Part shown: piece after piece, positions 33,829-46,329 of the stretch
How positions within the stretch are numbered: the stretch's first letter is position 1
Layout: every line of letters begins with the position of its first letter
NCBI GenBank assembly: GCA_030411725.1
Contig: MU839827.1
Coordinates: 1,054,001 to 1,118,000, forward strand
Reading direction: 5' to 3'
DNA length: 64,000 nucleotides
Origin: Echria macrotheca
Lineage: Eukaryota; Ascomycota; Sordariomycetes; Sordariales; Schizotheciaceae
Made by a program: the position numbers and the translations under genes
Notes under the pieces: model-generated
What the model was told of the DNA's origin: nothing
Database searches by the model: none
What the model saw: only the letters and a program-made list of their open reading frames with translations

Positions 33829-36800
33829 CTACTCTTTGGGTCCCTCCGCCTCGGCCGTGTCTGCTGTGCTGGCTTGCCCGGACCCCGATTCATCGTCGTC
33901 CACATCAACCAGCTGCTTCGTCTTGAATGCTTTCTTGGCCGCCTTGGCCAGCCCGTCATAGTCCCCGCTAATCTCGCACATGCCCCGGAAACTCCCGCCC
34001 GTCTTTTTCATCAGCTCCCACGGGTGGCCGTATTCCACCACCTCCCCCTTGTCCAGCACCAGCACCTTGTCATAGTCCACCACCGTTTGCAGCCGGTGAG
34101 CAATCGTGATGATGGTACTGTTCAGCTCCCGGATCGTCCCCTGGATGGCCGCGTCCGTCGCGTAGTCGATCGACGCCGTAGCCTCGTCCATCACAAGAAC
34201 CCGGGGGTTCTTGAGAAGCGCCCGTGCCAGACACAGGAGCTGCCGCTGGCCTTGAGACAAATTGTTCCCCGATTCCGTCACCGGCGACGACAGGTCCAAA
34301 AAGACATTCTTGTTCGTCGCCGATGCGGCCTGGCCCCCTTCTTCACCCACCACAATGGTTGGCGTCTGCGGGAGAAGCGACGCCGCGGCGTTGGGTGTCT
34401 GCTCGTCGGCGGTAATCAAGTGGACACGACGCAAAGCCGTAAAAAGCTGGTCATCCGTATAGAGACTAAAAGGGTCAAGGTTGGACCTGATAGTACCCAT
34501 GAACAGAGTAGGCTCCTGCGGTACGATCGTGATGGCCTCACGGAGATCGCGAAGCCCAATCAGTCCGATGTCAATGTCGTCAATCAGAATCTTGCCCTCG
34601 TCGGCCTCCAGGGCGCGAAGGATCGCCAGGGCAAGGGAGCTCTTTCCGGCGCCCGTTCTCCCGACGATGCCAACCTTTTCCTGGGCCTCGATCTTGAACG
34701 TCAGATGCTTCAGGACGGGGTCGAGCTCTTTTCGGTAACTTGTGGTATAATTGACAAACTCGACTGATCCGTTGGCCGGCCAGTTCGCGGGGGGGCGGTT
34801 ATTCTCAATAATCGCCGGTGCCTCTTGCTCAACGTCGAGGTACTCCTTGATACGCTCGACGGAATTCATGTTCTGCTCGTTCATGGCGTACAGACGAACA
34901 AGCCAGAGCATGTTGTCGGCGAAGTTGATCGCGTAGCTGAGCGAGATACCCGCCGCGCCAGGGCTGATCTTGCCGATGCTGAGGATGACGAACACTCCAG
35001 CGGTAAAAGAGACGAGGTCGCCCAGAAAGTCTGTTCGGAAGGCAAGCCAGCGATTAGATGCCCAGAGATAGATGAATGGCCGCAGCTGCTTGTTGATCCG
35101 AGAAAGGTTGTCCCGGATGAAGCGTCGCTCGTCGCTGTACGCTCGAATCGTCGTCACGCCCGTGAGCGTCTCTCCAAACTGCTGGAACAACGGGCTTCGC
35201 TCGACCGACTCCAGACGCTTCAAATCCCGAGATGCGTGCAGGTAGAAAGTGCCGAGGAAGACGTAGGCCAAAGTAATAAAAGTGCCAGCAATAAGAAAGC
35301 CGGGCGTCACCCAGCCGATCAGCACCACTGTAACAATAATGCCTAGCGCGCAGCCCAAGACACCAATGGCGATGGGTGCTACCTCCTGGTCGACTCCTTC
35401 CAAATCCTTGCTGAACCTGTTCATCATCTGTCCGAGAGGCGTGACGTCAAAAAACTTGAACCTCGCACCCGTCACGGCATTCATCAGACGCTTGTGCAGC
35501 TTCCACGAGGCCGTCAGCGACCCGAAGAAGATCCATACATCGCGCACAAATGCCGAAACAGCGCCGGCGATTCCAATGAGCGCCAGGATCGTAAGGTAGT
35601 ACTTGACGTTGACCTCGGGAGCGGCTTCGGCCATTGTTGCCGCGGACATGGTGCTGTTGCCTTTGCCGTAATTCGCAATGGGGGCGAGGTTGGTAGGGGA
35701 GAAGGTCTGAGCCGAGTAGCTGTGCGAGTTCATGCTGAGAACGACGGCGCCGGTATTGTCGGTCAGGTACTGGTTCGACCACTCCTTGATCCAGAGACTC
35801 GAAGCGACGCTGGCAAATTGTTGCGCGCCGAACACAACGGATGCGACGATCCAGAACCACCAGCTTCCCATGGCTGTCAAGTACAACTTCAAGACGGGCC
35901 ACTTGACGGCCCCGACTGCCTTTGTCTCTTCCATAGCATCCTGCTTCTTCGTTTCCTTCTTGGCCGCCTTGGCCTTGGCCTGCAGCGGACTGCCATCTGG
36001 CTCATTCACCAAAGTGTTGCCGCTCTCCTCTCCGACGCTCGACGGAACGCGGGACGGAACCCTGGAGACGTGCGCGGAGCCCGGGGCTGACTTGGGCAGA
36101 ACGTCTTCGCCGAGCTTGCCAGATGCGATGACTTCCTTGGGTGAACCCTGAGCCGCGACCCGGCCATTGTTCATGGTGACGACGTAATCAGAAAACGGAA
36201 CGCAGAGGGGAATGTTGTGCGAGACGAGAATGCAAGTTCGGTGACGCATCAGAGGACCCATGATGCAGTTGTTGAAGATCCATTGGGCGGTATGCGAGTC
36301 AACGGCACTGAGGCAGTCGTCTAGCAGGAGATGCTTCGAGTTCGAGTAAACAGCTCGGGCTAGAGAAATGCGTTGCTTTTGGCCGCCAGACAACGTGATG
36401 CCCTTTTCACCCACCAAAGTCTCATCGCCGTTGTCAAGGATTTCAAGGTCGTGCTCCAGAGCGCAGGCAACAATAACATCCTTGTATCGTTGTTCGTCAA
36501 ACGGCGCTGAGAAGAGGATGTTCTCCTTGATGCTGGCGTTGACCAGCCAAGCCTGCTGGGCGACGTATGCGCATGTTTCGGCAAGGCCTGTCTCCGGGTC
36601 GGGTCGGACGTCCTCACGGCTACGTCCACCCGGCAGGAATACCCGGCCCTTCATGATGGTCATTTCGCCAAGCAAAGCCATAAGCATGGAAGTCTTTCCT
36701 GAGCCCGTCGGACCAGTGATGACGTTCAGCTTGCCGATCTTGAAGTCAACGTTGAGGTCAAGGAGGCGGAAGGCCATCGAGCCGTCTTCAGCCACGGCTG

Positions 36801-39042
36801 TCTTGCTTCCCCAAATGAAAGTCGCGTCCCTGAATCCAATAACCCTGTTGCCGTTGGTGTCAATATTCTCCCGCCCGAGCTGTTCAAACTTCTGTGTCTC
36901 CTCCTCGGACAAAAACTCCTCGATACGATCGATGGACACCTTTGACTCTTGCACGTGCGCAATCATATCGCCAAGTTGATCGAGAGGGTAGCGGAGTAGC
37001 ATGAAAAGCGAGATAGCCGTGAAAGCGACCGAGGGATACAGCGGCTTCTCCTCGACGAGAGTGTAGAAGAGAAACGAGAAAAAGGTGATGATGATCGGCA
37101 CCGTATTCCAGACACCCACGGCGACGGCCCAAAGGATGAATCGGTTCCGCAACGCTTTCAGCTCGGCCCTCCTCTTCTCGTCGACGATCTCGGCGAACCG
37201 GTGCTCCCAGGCGAAGTACTTGATGATCCGGATGTTTTGCAGGATCTCGTTTGTCGTGTGGATGCGTTTGTCGGTCGCCGCCATGATCTTCTTTTGCGTC
37301 GAATTGAATCCCTGGGCGAAGGCGATGTTGATGGGCAGAAGGAACACCATCACAACGAATCCCGGGATGGCGCTGAGGCCCATGACCTGATACAACAAAA
37401 GTACCGACACAACCAGCTGGGTAGGTGCCGCGGCGATGAGGTAGTGCAGATAGGCCGTGATCTCGGAAACCTTGAAGCTGTCGACAGACATCAAGTTGAT
37501 GATGGTTCCCAAGTTGGCCTGCTCGTCGTCTTCTGTCTTGTCCTTCTTCACTCCGTTGGCACCTCCCTCTGCGTTCGCGTTCCCGTCGTCTTTCTTATCG
37601 CTCTTTCCGAAACCGAGCGCCCTCTTGATTTTGGCAACCAGACCTGGCTGAGCCTCAGTGGAGGCTTGCTTCTTCTTCTCGCCCAGGGTAGTGTCTTTGC
37701 CGGCCGAAGCTTTTCTCCTCAGGGCCTTGGCGTAGATCTCGCCCACAAGAATGGCACGGATGTTGATGCAAATCTTGCGGCCGATGTAGAGAGCCTGGCC
37801 ATCCGCGATGGAGCGGCAGATATCTGAGACGGGCAGTAGAATGACATAGAGCCAGAGCACATTTCGAGGCGCCATTTCCGGCTGCTCGACCAGTTCCAAA
37901 ATTGCCTTCAACAGCAAAGTCGGCGCAAAGGTGAGCATTCCGCCTGCCGCGCCCCAGACAGCCTGCGCAATCAGCACGCCCTTGAAATATCTGACGAGAT
38001 GGAAAGCGAGGGACGTGGTCTTCTTGAACTGGCGGTAACTGGCCAGGACGTTTGCCGCTTTATCCCTGGGAACCAGATTCCAGACCTTGCTGATATCGAG
38101 AGGCTCCTTCCAGCCCTTCCAGATGATCGGGTCAACCCAAGAGAACGTATAATGCGAGAAGAGAGAGGCGAGATTCTCGCGACCAGGCTCGATGCCGTCT
38201 TCCCACTCGAGAAGCACTGTCTTGTTCCCCTTTCTCGTCGAAATGGCCATGAAAAATAGCAAAGTCGTCAGCGAGAACTCGATGATGACCAGAATCTCGG
38301 TAAGCTTCGAGGACGGGTGGATGAGGACGGAGCGAAAGATGGCGAGCGAGAACAGCCATTGGAAGCTGTAGATGGCCGCCGTGTGGTTCCATATCCGCGG
38401 TACACGCCATTGCGTGTTTCCCAGGAAAAGGCGGAGCGATGCGAGTATCAGAACGTAGACCCAAACCGTCAATCCGGCGATAGCGGAGAGGTCTCCGTAA
38501 GCGCCACGCACCAGCGCGATGGCATTGACGGCAACCAGCCCCGCAATGGCGAGCACCTCGACGATGACCGAAAGGGTTTGCCCGGGTGGCGTATCGGCTT
38601 GCACAATCGAGCCCTTGGTGGTTGTCTTGACCAGTGCTAGGCGTCCGCCGTTGATAGCTAGCGCCTCGTCTTCTTCGCTGTCGGAAAGAGGTTCTTGATC
38701 TGCGGGAAGGTCTGTGTGATCGTGCGGCGATATCGGTGCAGCGTCTTCGCTGGGAATCGACTGGTAGCCGCGGCCTCGTGAGCGTCGGACCGCGCGGATT
38801 ACATTATGGACCACAAGCTGCAGTAGGGAAAGGCCGACGATGGTCAATGGCAGGAGGATCTTGAGATAGCTATCGTGCAGTGGTGTTAGTGAAGCTGGCT
38901 CACGAACTCGCATGTGACGAGCACTTGTGCAGAGGCGGCGCAATGCGCCCTCGAGGACCACTCGAGTGACTTACTCGTGGAGGAAACATTGGCTGAAGTC
39001 GTCCGTGTGCCATATTGGCCAGGAGCACGAGGCGAAACCCAT
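33829..39042 (-). CDS. ABCC-type (MRP) transporter, vacuolar bile-acid/conjugate type (Ybt1/Bpt1-like)
   Basis: A 1702-residue full-length ABCC transporter expected in the vacuolar or plasma membrane, exporting conjugated organic anions or similar compounds. Exon 1 (39042-38975, 68 nt) encodes the start MGFASCSWPIWHTDDFSQCF. A 105-nt intron (38870-38974, phase 2) precedes exon 2 (38869-33829). Domain order is an N-terminal TMD0 with about five helices, TMD1, NBD1, TMD2, NBD2. NBD1 has Walker A GPTGSGKTS (~740), LSGGQKQR (~847) and LLLDDCLSAVD, where the usual catalytic Glu is Asp as in other ABCC proteins. NBD2 has GRTGAGKSS (~1423), LSQGQRQ (~1558) and VLVMDEATASID with a normal Glu. A Lys-rich insert lies between TM segments near residue 430-480. 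The first exon is needed: the open frame without it would start inside the intron. Confidence 0.93.
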
Positions 39043-41418
39043 GGTTACTTTCTAGGTGCGCGTCTTGGGTCGTGGCGCGCGAGGTGGGAATCGTCGGACG
39101 AGCAGCGAGCAAGTGACAAAGCACTTGACTGCTGAGATGGACCGTGGTCTATCCACGGGCCGTGGGGGGGAGGGGGGGATGCCGGGGGAACGTGTTGATG
39201 GCCAGAAAAATAGCTAGCTGGACGGACAGAACGCGAGTTGAAATGGGTCCCAAAAACCGTGTCTCGGCATGGCATGGATGGGCCTTAGTTTTAAGTCCCA
39301 AGATCCGATCTGCCTTGTGCATTTCGCAGTCCCGTTGGGCATGCACTCTCGCCCATTTTTGCCTGGTGGAGAGATAGCGGGCCTACCCCGCCATGACAGC
39401 TTCCTTCCTTCCTGAACGGTAACATCCAAATTCCAATCGAGACAGCGATACGCAGAGGATCAATGCCTTCCTCCCCCATCCCCGCTGCTGCTGCTAGGTA
39501 TCAGGATATCCATCGTGGTGCCTGATGCTTTCGGCAGAGAAGGCAGGCGGGAGACGAAGAAATTGGAAATGATGGCCCGTTATCGCTCTTCCACAGCTCG
39601 CAGCTCGCATTGTCCCGGTCTTACTCGGTTGTATCCCGGCGTACCAGAGACCGACCGATGGACAGGGACCCGGCACTGAGCCCTTGTCCTCACATGGGCG
39701 ATGCCGTTTTTGTCTCACCTCCACGCAATCTGGCGGCTCTGTCTAACCTAAGTTCTCACGACGTACAATACAACAGAGTCTGGTGGGGCGTAGTCCGGCG
39801 GACCTTTGAGGCGTTCGTTATCTACGATGATGTCAGACAATGGACCGCTGGCGTCGAGACATTCGAGAAACCGCCACGTAAATTCGATCGGACCATACAG
39901 AACTCTCTGCTCGAGCTTCTCCGGCCGCCGCCGCCGAACACTTCCACACATGCCTCCGCCGTCTGCCCGTCGCCCGGTCGCTCGCCCTCCCCGTCTTGGC
40001 CCGGAGATTTAGGTTGCTGCTTTCCCAATGGCGCCAGTTGGAGCCATTGCCACCCTGCATTCCTCTTTGGTGATATCGCGCGCCTGTTGCCGCGTGTAGC
40101 GAACCTCGCCGCACCGCTATCCGATCCTTGCTCCTCTCCACCTGGTCCCCGCCAAGCTGTCGACCTTCCTAATTCCACCACCACCCCATTCCTCGCGGGC
40201 CATGATCCACGGCCCTTTGCGACGGCCGACGACAGCTACTCTACATTGCTTACACCCCTAAGTCAACCGCCGGTATGAGTCATCCGCCGACACCACACCC
40301 ACCTTTTTTTGTTTCCGCTGTCATAACGCAATCCGCTTCGCCCTTGACCAGCAGAAAGGCGGGATGGGGACATCGCGGCGACCAAACCGGGGGGACAAGG
40401 AGATAGCGGCCGTGTCCCGCCCCAACCTCCACGACACCACGAATCTGGCTCGCCGGCCGCGGGGTAGCCCTCGGAATGGCTTGTTGGCTGCACCGCTGAT
40501 TGGGCGCCCTGGACATCGGGGATGAGAACTCTATTTGCCATCCGCGGGAGAATCACACCGTTCCCGATGTGCGGTATGTACGTCTTGTCTTCATGGTCCC
40601 AGCCAAGACGGTTTTGGCGGCTCATGCTCGAACTGTATCTGGCTCCTACGTAAATTCCGGCCGGGCCATTTTAGGGGCCTAACACGCGGCCAGAAGAGCC
40701 TCGTGAATGCCTGGTGAACCGTCACCCTGACCCAGCGGTGTAGCCTGAATACATCTTTGCATCTCGGTTACCATTCCCCATGCCTTGCTGTAACCTCTCC
40801 CGCAGAAGGAGGATCAAGGCGGTAGCACAGAAGTCCGAACTGAAGAGACGGCCCAAGTACTCGTCTGTACCACTACCATTCCCCCCCATGACCCCATGAC
40901 CCCATGACGAGAAGTTGCTATGCTTTCTGTGCCGAGACTCTTGAAATCCGATCCCGAGCACCGGCTGCCTTTGACGTTCAAATTTGAAACCGATCATATA
41001 TATTATTTAGAGAATCTATCCAACAACTCTCTGTCTGACGAGGCAGCCACAAAAGACGTGGAATCCGGACAACATTTCTCCCTTCACTAGTCATGCTGCA
41101 TCGAGACGCAAGACACTAAGATAATCTCCAAAGTTTCTTTTCTTGAGCACCTGAACCCTGTGGTGTATTGAGGTTGACAAGCTGACCAACAGACCGCGCG
41201 CCATAATGCAATCCCACCCGCTTTTAGGAAGCCCTCCCTTTATGATTGTTGCTAAAGTACATGGCGGCAGTAGCTTCTTCGCCCAGAGCCGCATCGCCAA
41301 GAAAAATTGACACATAATAAATTATATCAGAGGCATCATGCCCCAGCTGCATGCTCAGAGTAAGGATAGCGGCCGTGTGTGCTATATTCAGTGAGCAGCA
41401 TTGGTCATCACGATCTAT
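39043..41418. other. intergenic: ABC transporter upstream region and SEC61 3' flank
   Basis: 2.4 kb without a supported gene. A 222-residue open frame on the plus strand (39610-40278) has Pro/Ser/Arg-rich shadow-like composition and no recognisable motif, so I did not call it. 40980-41400 is more AT-rich and probably includes the SEC61 3' UTR. Confidence 0.45.
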
Positions 41419-43027
41419 TTAGCCCATGATCATGCCCTTCATGCCAGCGACGTCACCCTCCTTGGCGGCGATTTCAAAGTAGCCATAGATGATCCTGATG
41501 TGACGTTAGCTGTGGCGGTTCGGGTTCCCAAAAAAGCAAATAAAGACTCACGTCACGGCAAGAAGAGTTCCAGTACCAGAGCCAAGCGCACCCATCAGGT
41601 CGCTAGCTACGGAAAGAGCACCAATGCAGGCACCACCGAAGGCGGCGGCCGTGGGAATGATGCGCTTGAGCTCCTTGTACATGCTCTGGTCGCGGTGGCC
41701 AGCCATGACCAAACCCTGATCCTTTAGCTGCTTGGCGACATCCCGGGGGCTCGAGCCTGAGACTTCGATCCACGTCTTGGAGAAAACAGCGCAGGCAGTC
41801 AGCATATAGGCGATGTATACAGCCGTGTGAATTGGGTCCAGCAGAGCGTCCTTGAAGTTCAGGGGAGGCGACATGTAGTAAACAAGGCCGGAAACAGCAG
41901 AGAGCTGCGAGGAGCCATCCTTGGCCTCCCAGACGCCAAAGAGACGGACTAGCAGGTTCTCAGAGAAGCGCGAGTACAACATCTGGCTGATCAGGAAGAT
42001 GTTGGAGGAAAGGGCCGACTGGAGCATGATGGGCATGTTCGAGGTATAGAACAGGCGGACGGGGTAGGAGCCGCGGGCACCACGCTGGCGCGACGACTTG
42101 ACGGGGATCTCGACACGGAAGCCCTGGAGGTAGATGACAGCGGCGAAGACGACGAGGGTGGCGAGAAGGTTCATGATGTTGGGCAGGTTCTGCCTGTAGA
42201 AAGCCTCCTGCAGAGCGCGCTGCTTGTTGGGCCACGTCATCAGGAGATGGAAGAGAGCAATCACAGCGCCCTCGTACTCGGGGCCACGGCCGGTGTTGAT
42301 CGACGTGGGGGAGAAGGCCTTCCACATGATAGACTCGCAGATGTTGGTGGCGATGAAAAGCGAAATGCCGCTTCCGAGACCGTAGCCCTTCTGGAGGAGC
42401 TCGTCGAGGAGAATAACAATCATGCCGGCGACGACGAGCTGCAGAATAAGCAGGAAGACAATGCCGGCGCCGAGCTCGCTCGGGGGGCCATAGAGACCGG
42501 TGAAGACGTAGACGGTGGCGGTTCCGACCGAGAGGATCAGGGCGAACAGCTTCTGGGCCGTCTGGTAGAGCTCGCGATCCGATTTGAGGTCCAGGTTGAC
42601 GTCGATCATGTGGGTGCCGGCCAGGAGCTGGAACACCATACCCGACGAAATGATGGGGGTAATACCCAGCTCCATCAATGTTCCGCGGTTACTCGCCATC
42701 ATCATGCGGAGCCAGTATAGCGGATCAGACGTGTCGGAGGAGACAATGCCGTAGAGAGGCATCTGGCTCATGACCAGGAAGATCAGGAGCGTCAAGCCGG
42801 TCCACATCAACTTTTGGTTGAAGGGGATCTTGGTCTCCGGCTGCTGGACCTCGGGGAGGAACGGCACGAAGGGCTTGACGAGATCGAGGAACCGTACTGC
42901 AGTGGCCGAGACGAATTAGCATCCTGTTGCGCAGTCGCGAGGCCAGACGGAACCCGGACGAGCTCGAACGAGCTCGCGGCCCGACGGGCTGCGTGCATTG
43001 CGCGCGGAGGCACTCACAGGAACTCAT
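41419..43027 (-). CDS. SEC61: Sec61 alpha, ER protein-translocation channel
   Basis: The pore-forming subunit of the ER translocon, 476 residues, ten membrane helices. Three exons: 43027-43018 (only 10 nt, MSS plus one base), 42896-41552 and 41494-41419, with introns of 121 nt (42897-43017) and 57 nt (41495-41551). Assembled, the protein starts [20 protein letters not shown], exactly as expected for fungal Sec61, and ends [16 protein letters not shown]. Visible landmarks include the plug region ([20 protein letters not shown]), [33 protein letters not shown], the ribosome-binding cytosolic loops with [14 protein letters not shown], and [14 protein letters not shown]. The upstream region is shared with the divergent tRNA isopentenyltransferase gene. 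Confidence 0.97.
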
Positions 43028-43420
43028 GGTGGGCAATTGCAGAGAAAGGAAATCCTAAAGATTAAATCATCCAGAAGAAGAGGAAAGAAGGATTGAATTG
43101 AGCGACAACGACTCGGGGGATGCGAGTGTTGCCGGCGCGTTTTGTGGAAAGGGGGAGAAGTCGGCGGGTGGAGTGGCTAGCCTGTCAAGATATCTGGCCT
43201 TCCCAAAAGTTATTCTGCGATGTGTCCAAATTTCAGCAGGTGCACGTGACCGCGCCTTGCGTTGTCGTGTGTCAAAAGCCGGGGCGACCGTGCGCTAGTT
43301 GGTCAGGGGAACCCCAAAATTCCAGAGCGCCAAGCATTCTCTCCAACTTCGAGCTGTCCAACCAAGGCGGGGAACCATGATCAGACACAGATAAAAAAAT
43401 CGGGCGCCGGGTGCTTGGGG
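43028..43420. promoter_or_regulatory. bidirectional promoter region SEC61 / tRNA isopentenyltransferase
   Basis: 393 bp lie between the SEC61 start and the upstream in-frame ATG of the divergent gene. Both promoters must fit here. No specific factor site was identified with confidence. Confidence 0.6.
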
Positions 43421-44984
43421 ATGTTGTCTGGCCGGCACAATACCTTTTTGCGCCGCCTCTGCATACAGTCGCACTCCCAACAGATGAGGATGGAGCCGCT
43501 CATTGTCATTTTCGGGTCCACGGGGACCGGGAAGTCGGACGTAGGTGCATCACGGTCTCCGCAGACCCCCAATGCGATACCTGCTCAGTCAGTCACTGAC
43601 TATAAAGTCGTAGCTCGCCGTGGAGCTGGCTTCCAGATTCAACGGCGAAATCATCAACGCGGACGCCATGCAGATGTATCGAGGACTGCCCATCATCACC
43701 AACAAACTGTCGATCGAGGACCAACGAGGAATCCCACACCACCTGCTGGGTAACATCGGCCTGGACGAAGACCCGTGGAGTGTCGTGCACTTCAAGCGCG
43801 AGGCATCCAAGATAATATCGGAGATCCGGAACAGGGGAAAGCTTCCGATTGTCGTGGGAGGAACAACCTACTACCTGGACGGGCTGCTCTTCGAGGACCG
43901 TCTCGTTACAACCCATGCGTCGACCGAAGGCAGCATCACGTCGCGAGAAGAGCTCCTCGCGAGGTATCCGATCCTATCTGCGCCCGCAGATGTCATGCTG
44001 GCTAAGTTGCGAGAGATTGACCCGGTGATGGCGGACAGATGGCACCCCAATGATGTGCGCAAAATCAGCAACTCGCTCGAGATCTACTACACCACGGGAC
44101 GCCGCGCCTCGGACATTTATGCGGAGCAACGGAAACAAAAGGAGTCGAAGTCGGCGGCACAGGAATCAGATGTCACGAAAGCTCCGCGGCATGTGTTACT
44201 CTTCTGGCTCTACGCCGAGCGGGATCCCCTGAATCTGCGGCTGGACAGTCGCGTGGATAAAATGGTCCAAAATGGCCTTGTACGTGAAGTTGCAGAAGTG
44301 TACGATTGGTACCAGTCAAGGCTTTCGTCTGGCGAAACCCCTGATCGCTCGAGAGGTATCGTACAGTCCATTGGCTTCTGGCAGTTTGAGCCATATCTCA
44401 GAGCAGCGAGGAACTCGCCGGCGTCTCCGGAGCTGGCCAAGCTTAAACAGGACGCCATCGAAAACACGAAGACGGCCACACGGCGGTACGCCAAGTACCA
44501 GGTGCGGTGGATCACGATGAAGACGCTCGCCTCGCTACAGGCGGAGAGTTTGCTTGACAGGCTCTACCTGCTGGACAGCACCGACAACCAAGGTTGGCAT
44601 GATGCGGTCGCTGCCAAAGGTGTAGAGCTCACGGCCAGATTCCTGGCAGGCGAACCGATTCCTCCACCTGCCTCGACTTCAGAGACTGCCCAAACTGTCT
44701 TGGCCTCGTGTGTCGAGCGAAGCAACCGGCAGGTGACACCATGCAACAAGACATGTACTACCTGCGAAAAGACTTTCCTGACAGAGGAGCTCTGGCAGAA
44801 ACATATTACAAGCAAGGTCCATGCCAAGGCGGTCCGGCTGAGAACCAGGTCGTCGGTGGTTCCGTTCAAGCAACAGAAAACTGCTATCGTTGTTGCAGAC
44901 TCAATAGCCCTGGAAAAGTCTTTTCCCGAAGAGGCTCGCGAAGCCGGGATTCTTTGCACAAAGGATACAGCCAACCCACCATAA
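43421..44984 (+). CDS. MOD5: tRNA dimethylallyltransferase (isopentenyltransferase, MiaA/Mod5 family)
   Basis: Transfers a dimethylallyl group to A37 of tRNAs reading UNN codons. Exon 1 ends at 43540; a 73-nt intron (43541-43613) precedes exon 2 (43614-44984). The P-loop is GSTGTGKS, followed across the intron by LAVELASRF, INADAMQMYRGLPI (substrate site), GGTTYYLDGLLFED and the IPPT core. The C-terminal extension has a C2H2 zinc finger (CTTCEKTF...H-x5-H), as in eukaryotic Mod5/TRIT1. Two in-frame starts are likely used: ATG 43421 gives 496 residues with an Arg-rich leader (MLSGRHNTFLRRLCIQSHSQ) suited to mitochondrial import, and ATG 43484 (or 43490) gives about 475 residues for cytosol/nucleus, as in yeast MOD5. 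The feature start is the longer form. Confidence 0.94.
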
Positions 44985-46329
44985 TCGATGTTTGTAGCGG
45001 AGATCGAGCCTTTTATGAATTCCAGCTGCTGACACTGGCAACAGAGGATACACGGTCACAAGCCATGCCCCTCCGCGAACTAACGACGTCGAGAACCCCC
45101 TCAAGCATCACCCAGACTGGTTGACTGGATCTGGAGCCACCGCGCCATCACATGCCCCATCACATTCCCTGGTAATCTGACTAAGGATGCGGATGCATGT
45201 GTAGGTAAGCGTCTCGGTCGCAGCAACTCGTGGCACGCACTGCACGCACAAGTTCATGTCTCCAAACCAGTGAAACTATTCTTATCCTGCGAGATATTAG
45301 GCTTATCTCTAGGGGTGGATGCAGTACAGCAAAGTTGCATGACTGGCCTTATTATCAAACTACGGGCGTAGTTGCCCAACGCCGACAGCGCCGTCCACGC
45401 CACCAATCTTGCATGGAAAACCTGGAGGAACTCTCTTGGAAGAAACAGACATACTCTTGCAATTAATGGTTTATTTTTATAAAAAAAAATACTGCAAGCG
45501 GACCTGCGAGCTATCGAATCCAATGCCCCATAGTTTGGATGAGTTGGGGGCAGAAATTTGCAGCAGTTGGCGATTGCCGATAACCACACGTGGTGGGAAC
45601 TTTTGACTCCAATATTTTTCAGTGCAGATCGTGCAGCTTACAGGGCGTTACAGTGGGTGATCCCACTGAAAAAATATTGGAATCAAAAGTTCCACCACCG
45701 TGATAACTAGTTAGTTCGGTCGGTCCACACACACAGCCTTGGCTTCAACGAGCCAGTCGGCGCCTTTTCTGCGATGGGCTCGGCCCAGGTCTTGGAATTC
45801 CTCCGCCTTACTTTTTTGCACGAAAACAGCAGTGGACGAGACCCGCGGAGAGCCGCCGCAGGGACAGAACAGTGCGCGTACTCTCCATCGACGCGTATGC
45901 CCTTTCCTCCGGCAGCATTGAGGTCAGGGGCGCTGGGCAGCAGCTGCACAACATCTTGAATTTTACGAAGGAGAGAATTTTCCGGCAGGGGAACAATCTG
46001 CATGGCCAAGCAGCGGCGGTTGACCAGTTGTTTGTCGTTGTTTCTATTGCATACTTTAAGGGCCGTGATAGCGCTTCGAGTACGTGATTCTTCGGTCGCC
46101 CTTCCCTCCCCTGCCCTTGTCCCTGCCTGTCCACCAACAACGTTCTTTCCAGACCGCCACCCCTCCCCGCTGAATCCAGCCAGCAAGTGCGGGAAGGCTC
46201 AGATGGGACGACATTCCCACACTTATAATTCTCGAATGGCGCCCGCTACTCTCCGCCTCGCCCACGCTCTCTCATTGTACGAACGCGTGATTTCTACCCC
46301 GGCATCTCTCGATTCTTCTCCCTTCCCAG
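44985..46329. other. intergenic containing a MITE-like element
   Basis: About 1.3 kb between the isopentenyltransferase and the Zn2Cys6 gene. It holds the inverted-repeat element listed separately at 45585-45702. The last part (46080-46320) is pyrimidine-rich and probably the promoter/5' UTR of the regulator. No other gene recognised. Confidence 0.5.
45585..45702. mobile_element. 118-bp MITE-like element with ~40-bp terminal inverted repeats
   Basis: The left arm (45585-45624) contains GGGAACTTTTGACTCCAATA and TTTTTCAGTG. The right arm (about 45662-45702) is its inverted complement (CACTGAAAAAATATTGG, AATCAAAAGTTCCACCACC) with only a few mismatches and one 1-nt length difference. The 37-nt centre is unrelated. 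ATAAC occurs immediately outside both ends (45580-45584 and 45703-45707) and could be a 5-bp target duplication. It has no ORF, so it would be non-autonomous. A full RNA hairpin would also form if it is transcribed. Confidence 0.75.

Noticed and set aside
36360..36629. Small ORFs inside the ABC transporter region
   Set aside because: Shadow frames of the 1702-residue transporter, which is continuous and has all ABC motifs.
39610..40278. 222-residue plus-strand ORF
   Set aside because: Pro/Ser/Arg-rich random composition with equally long antisense frames. No recognised family.
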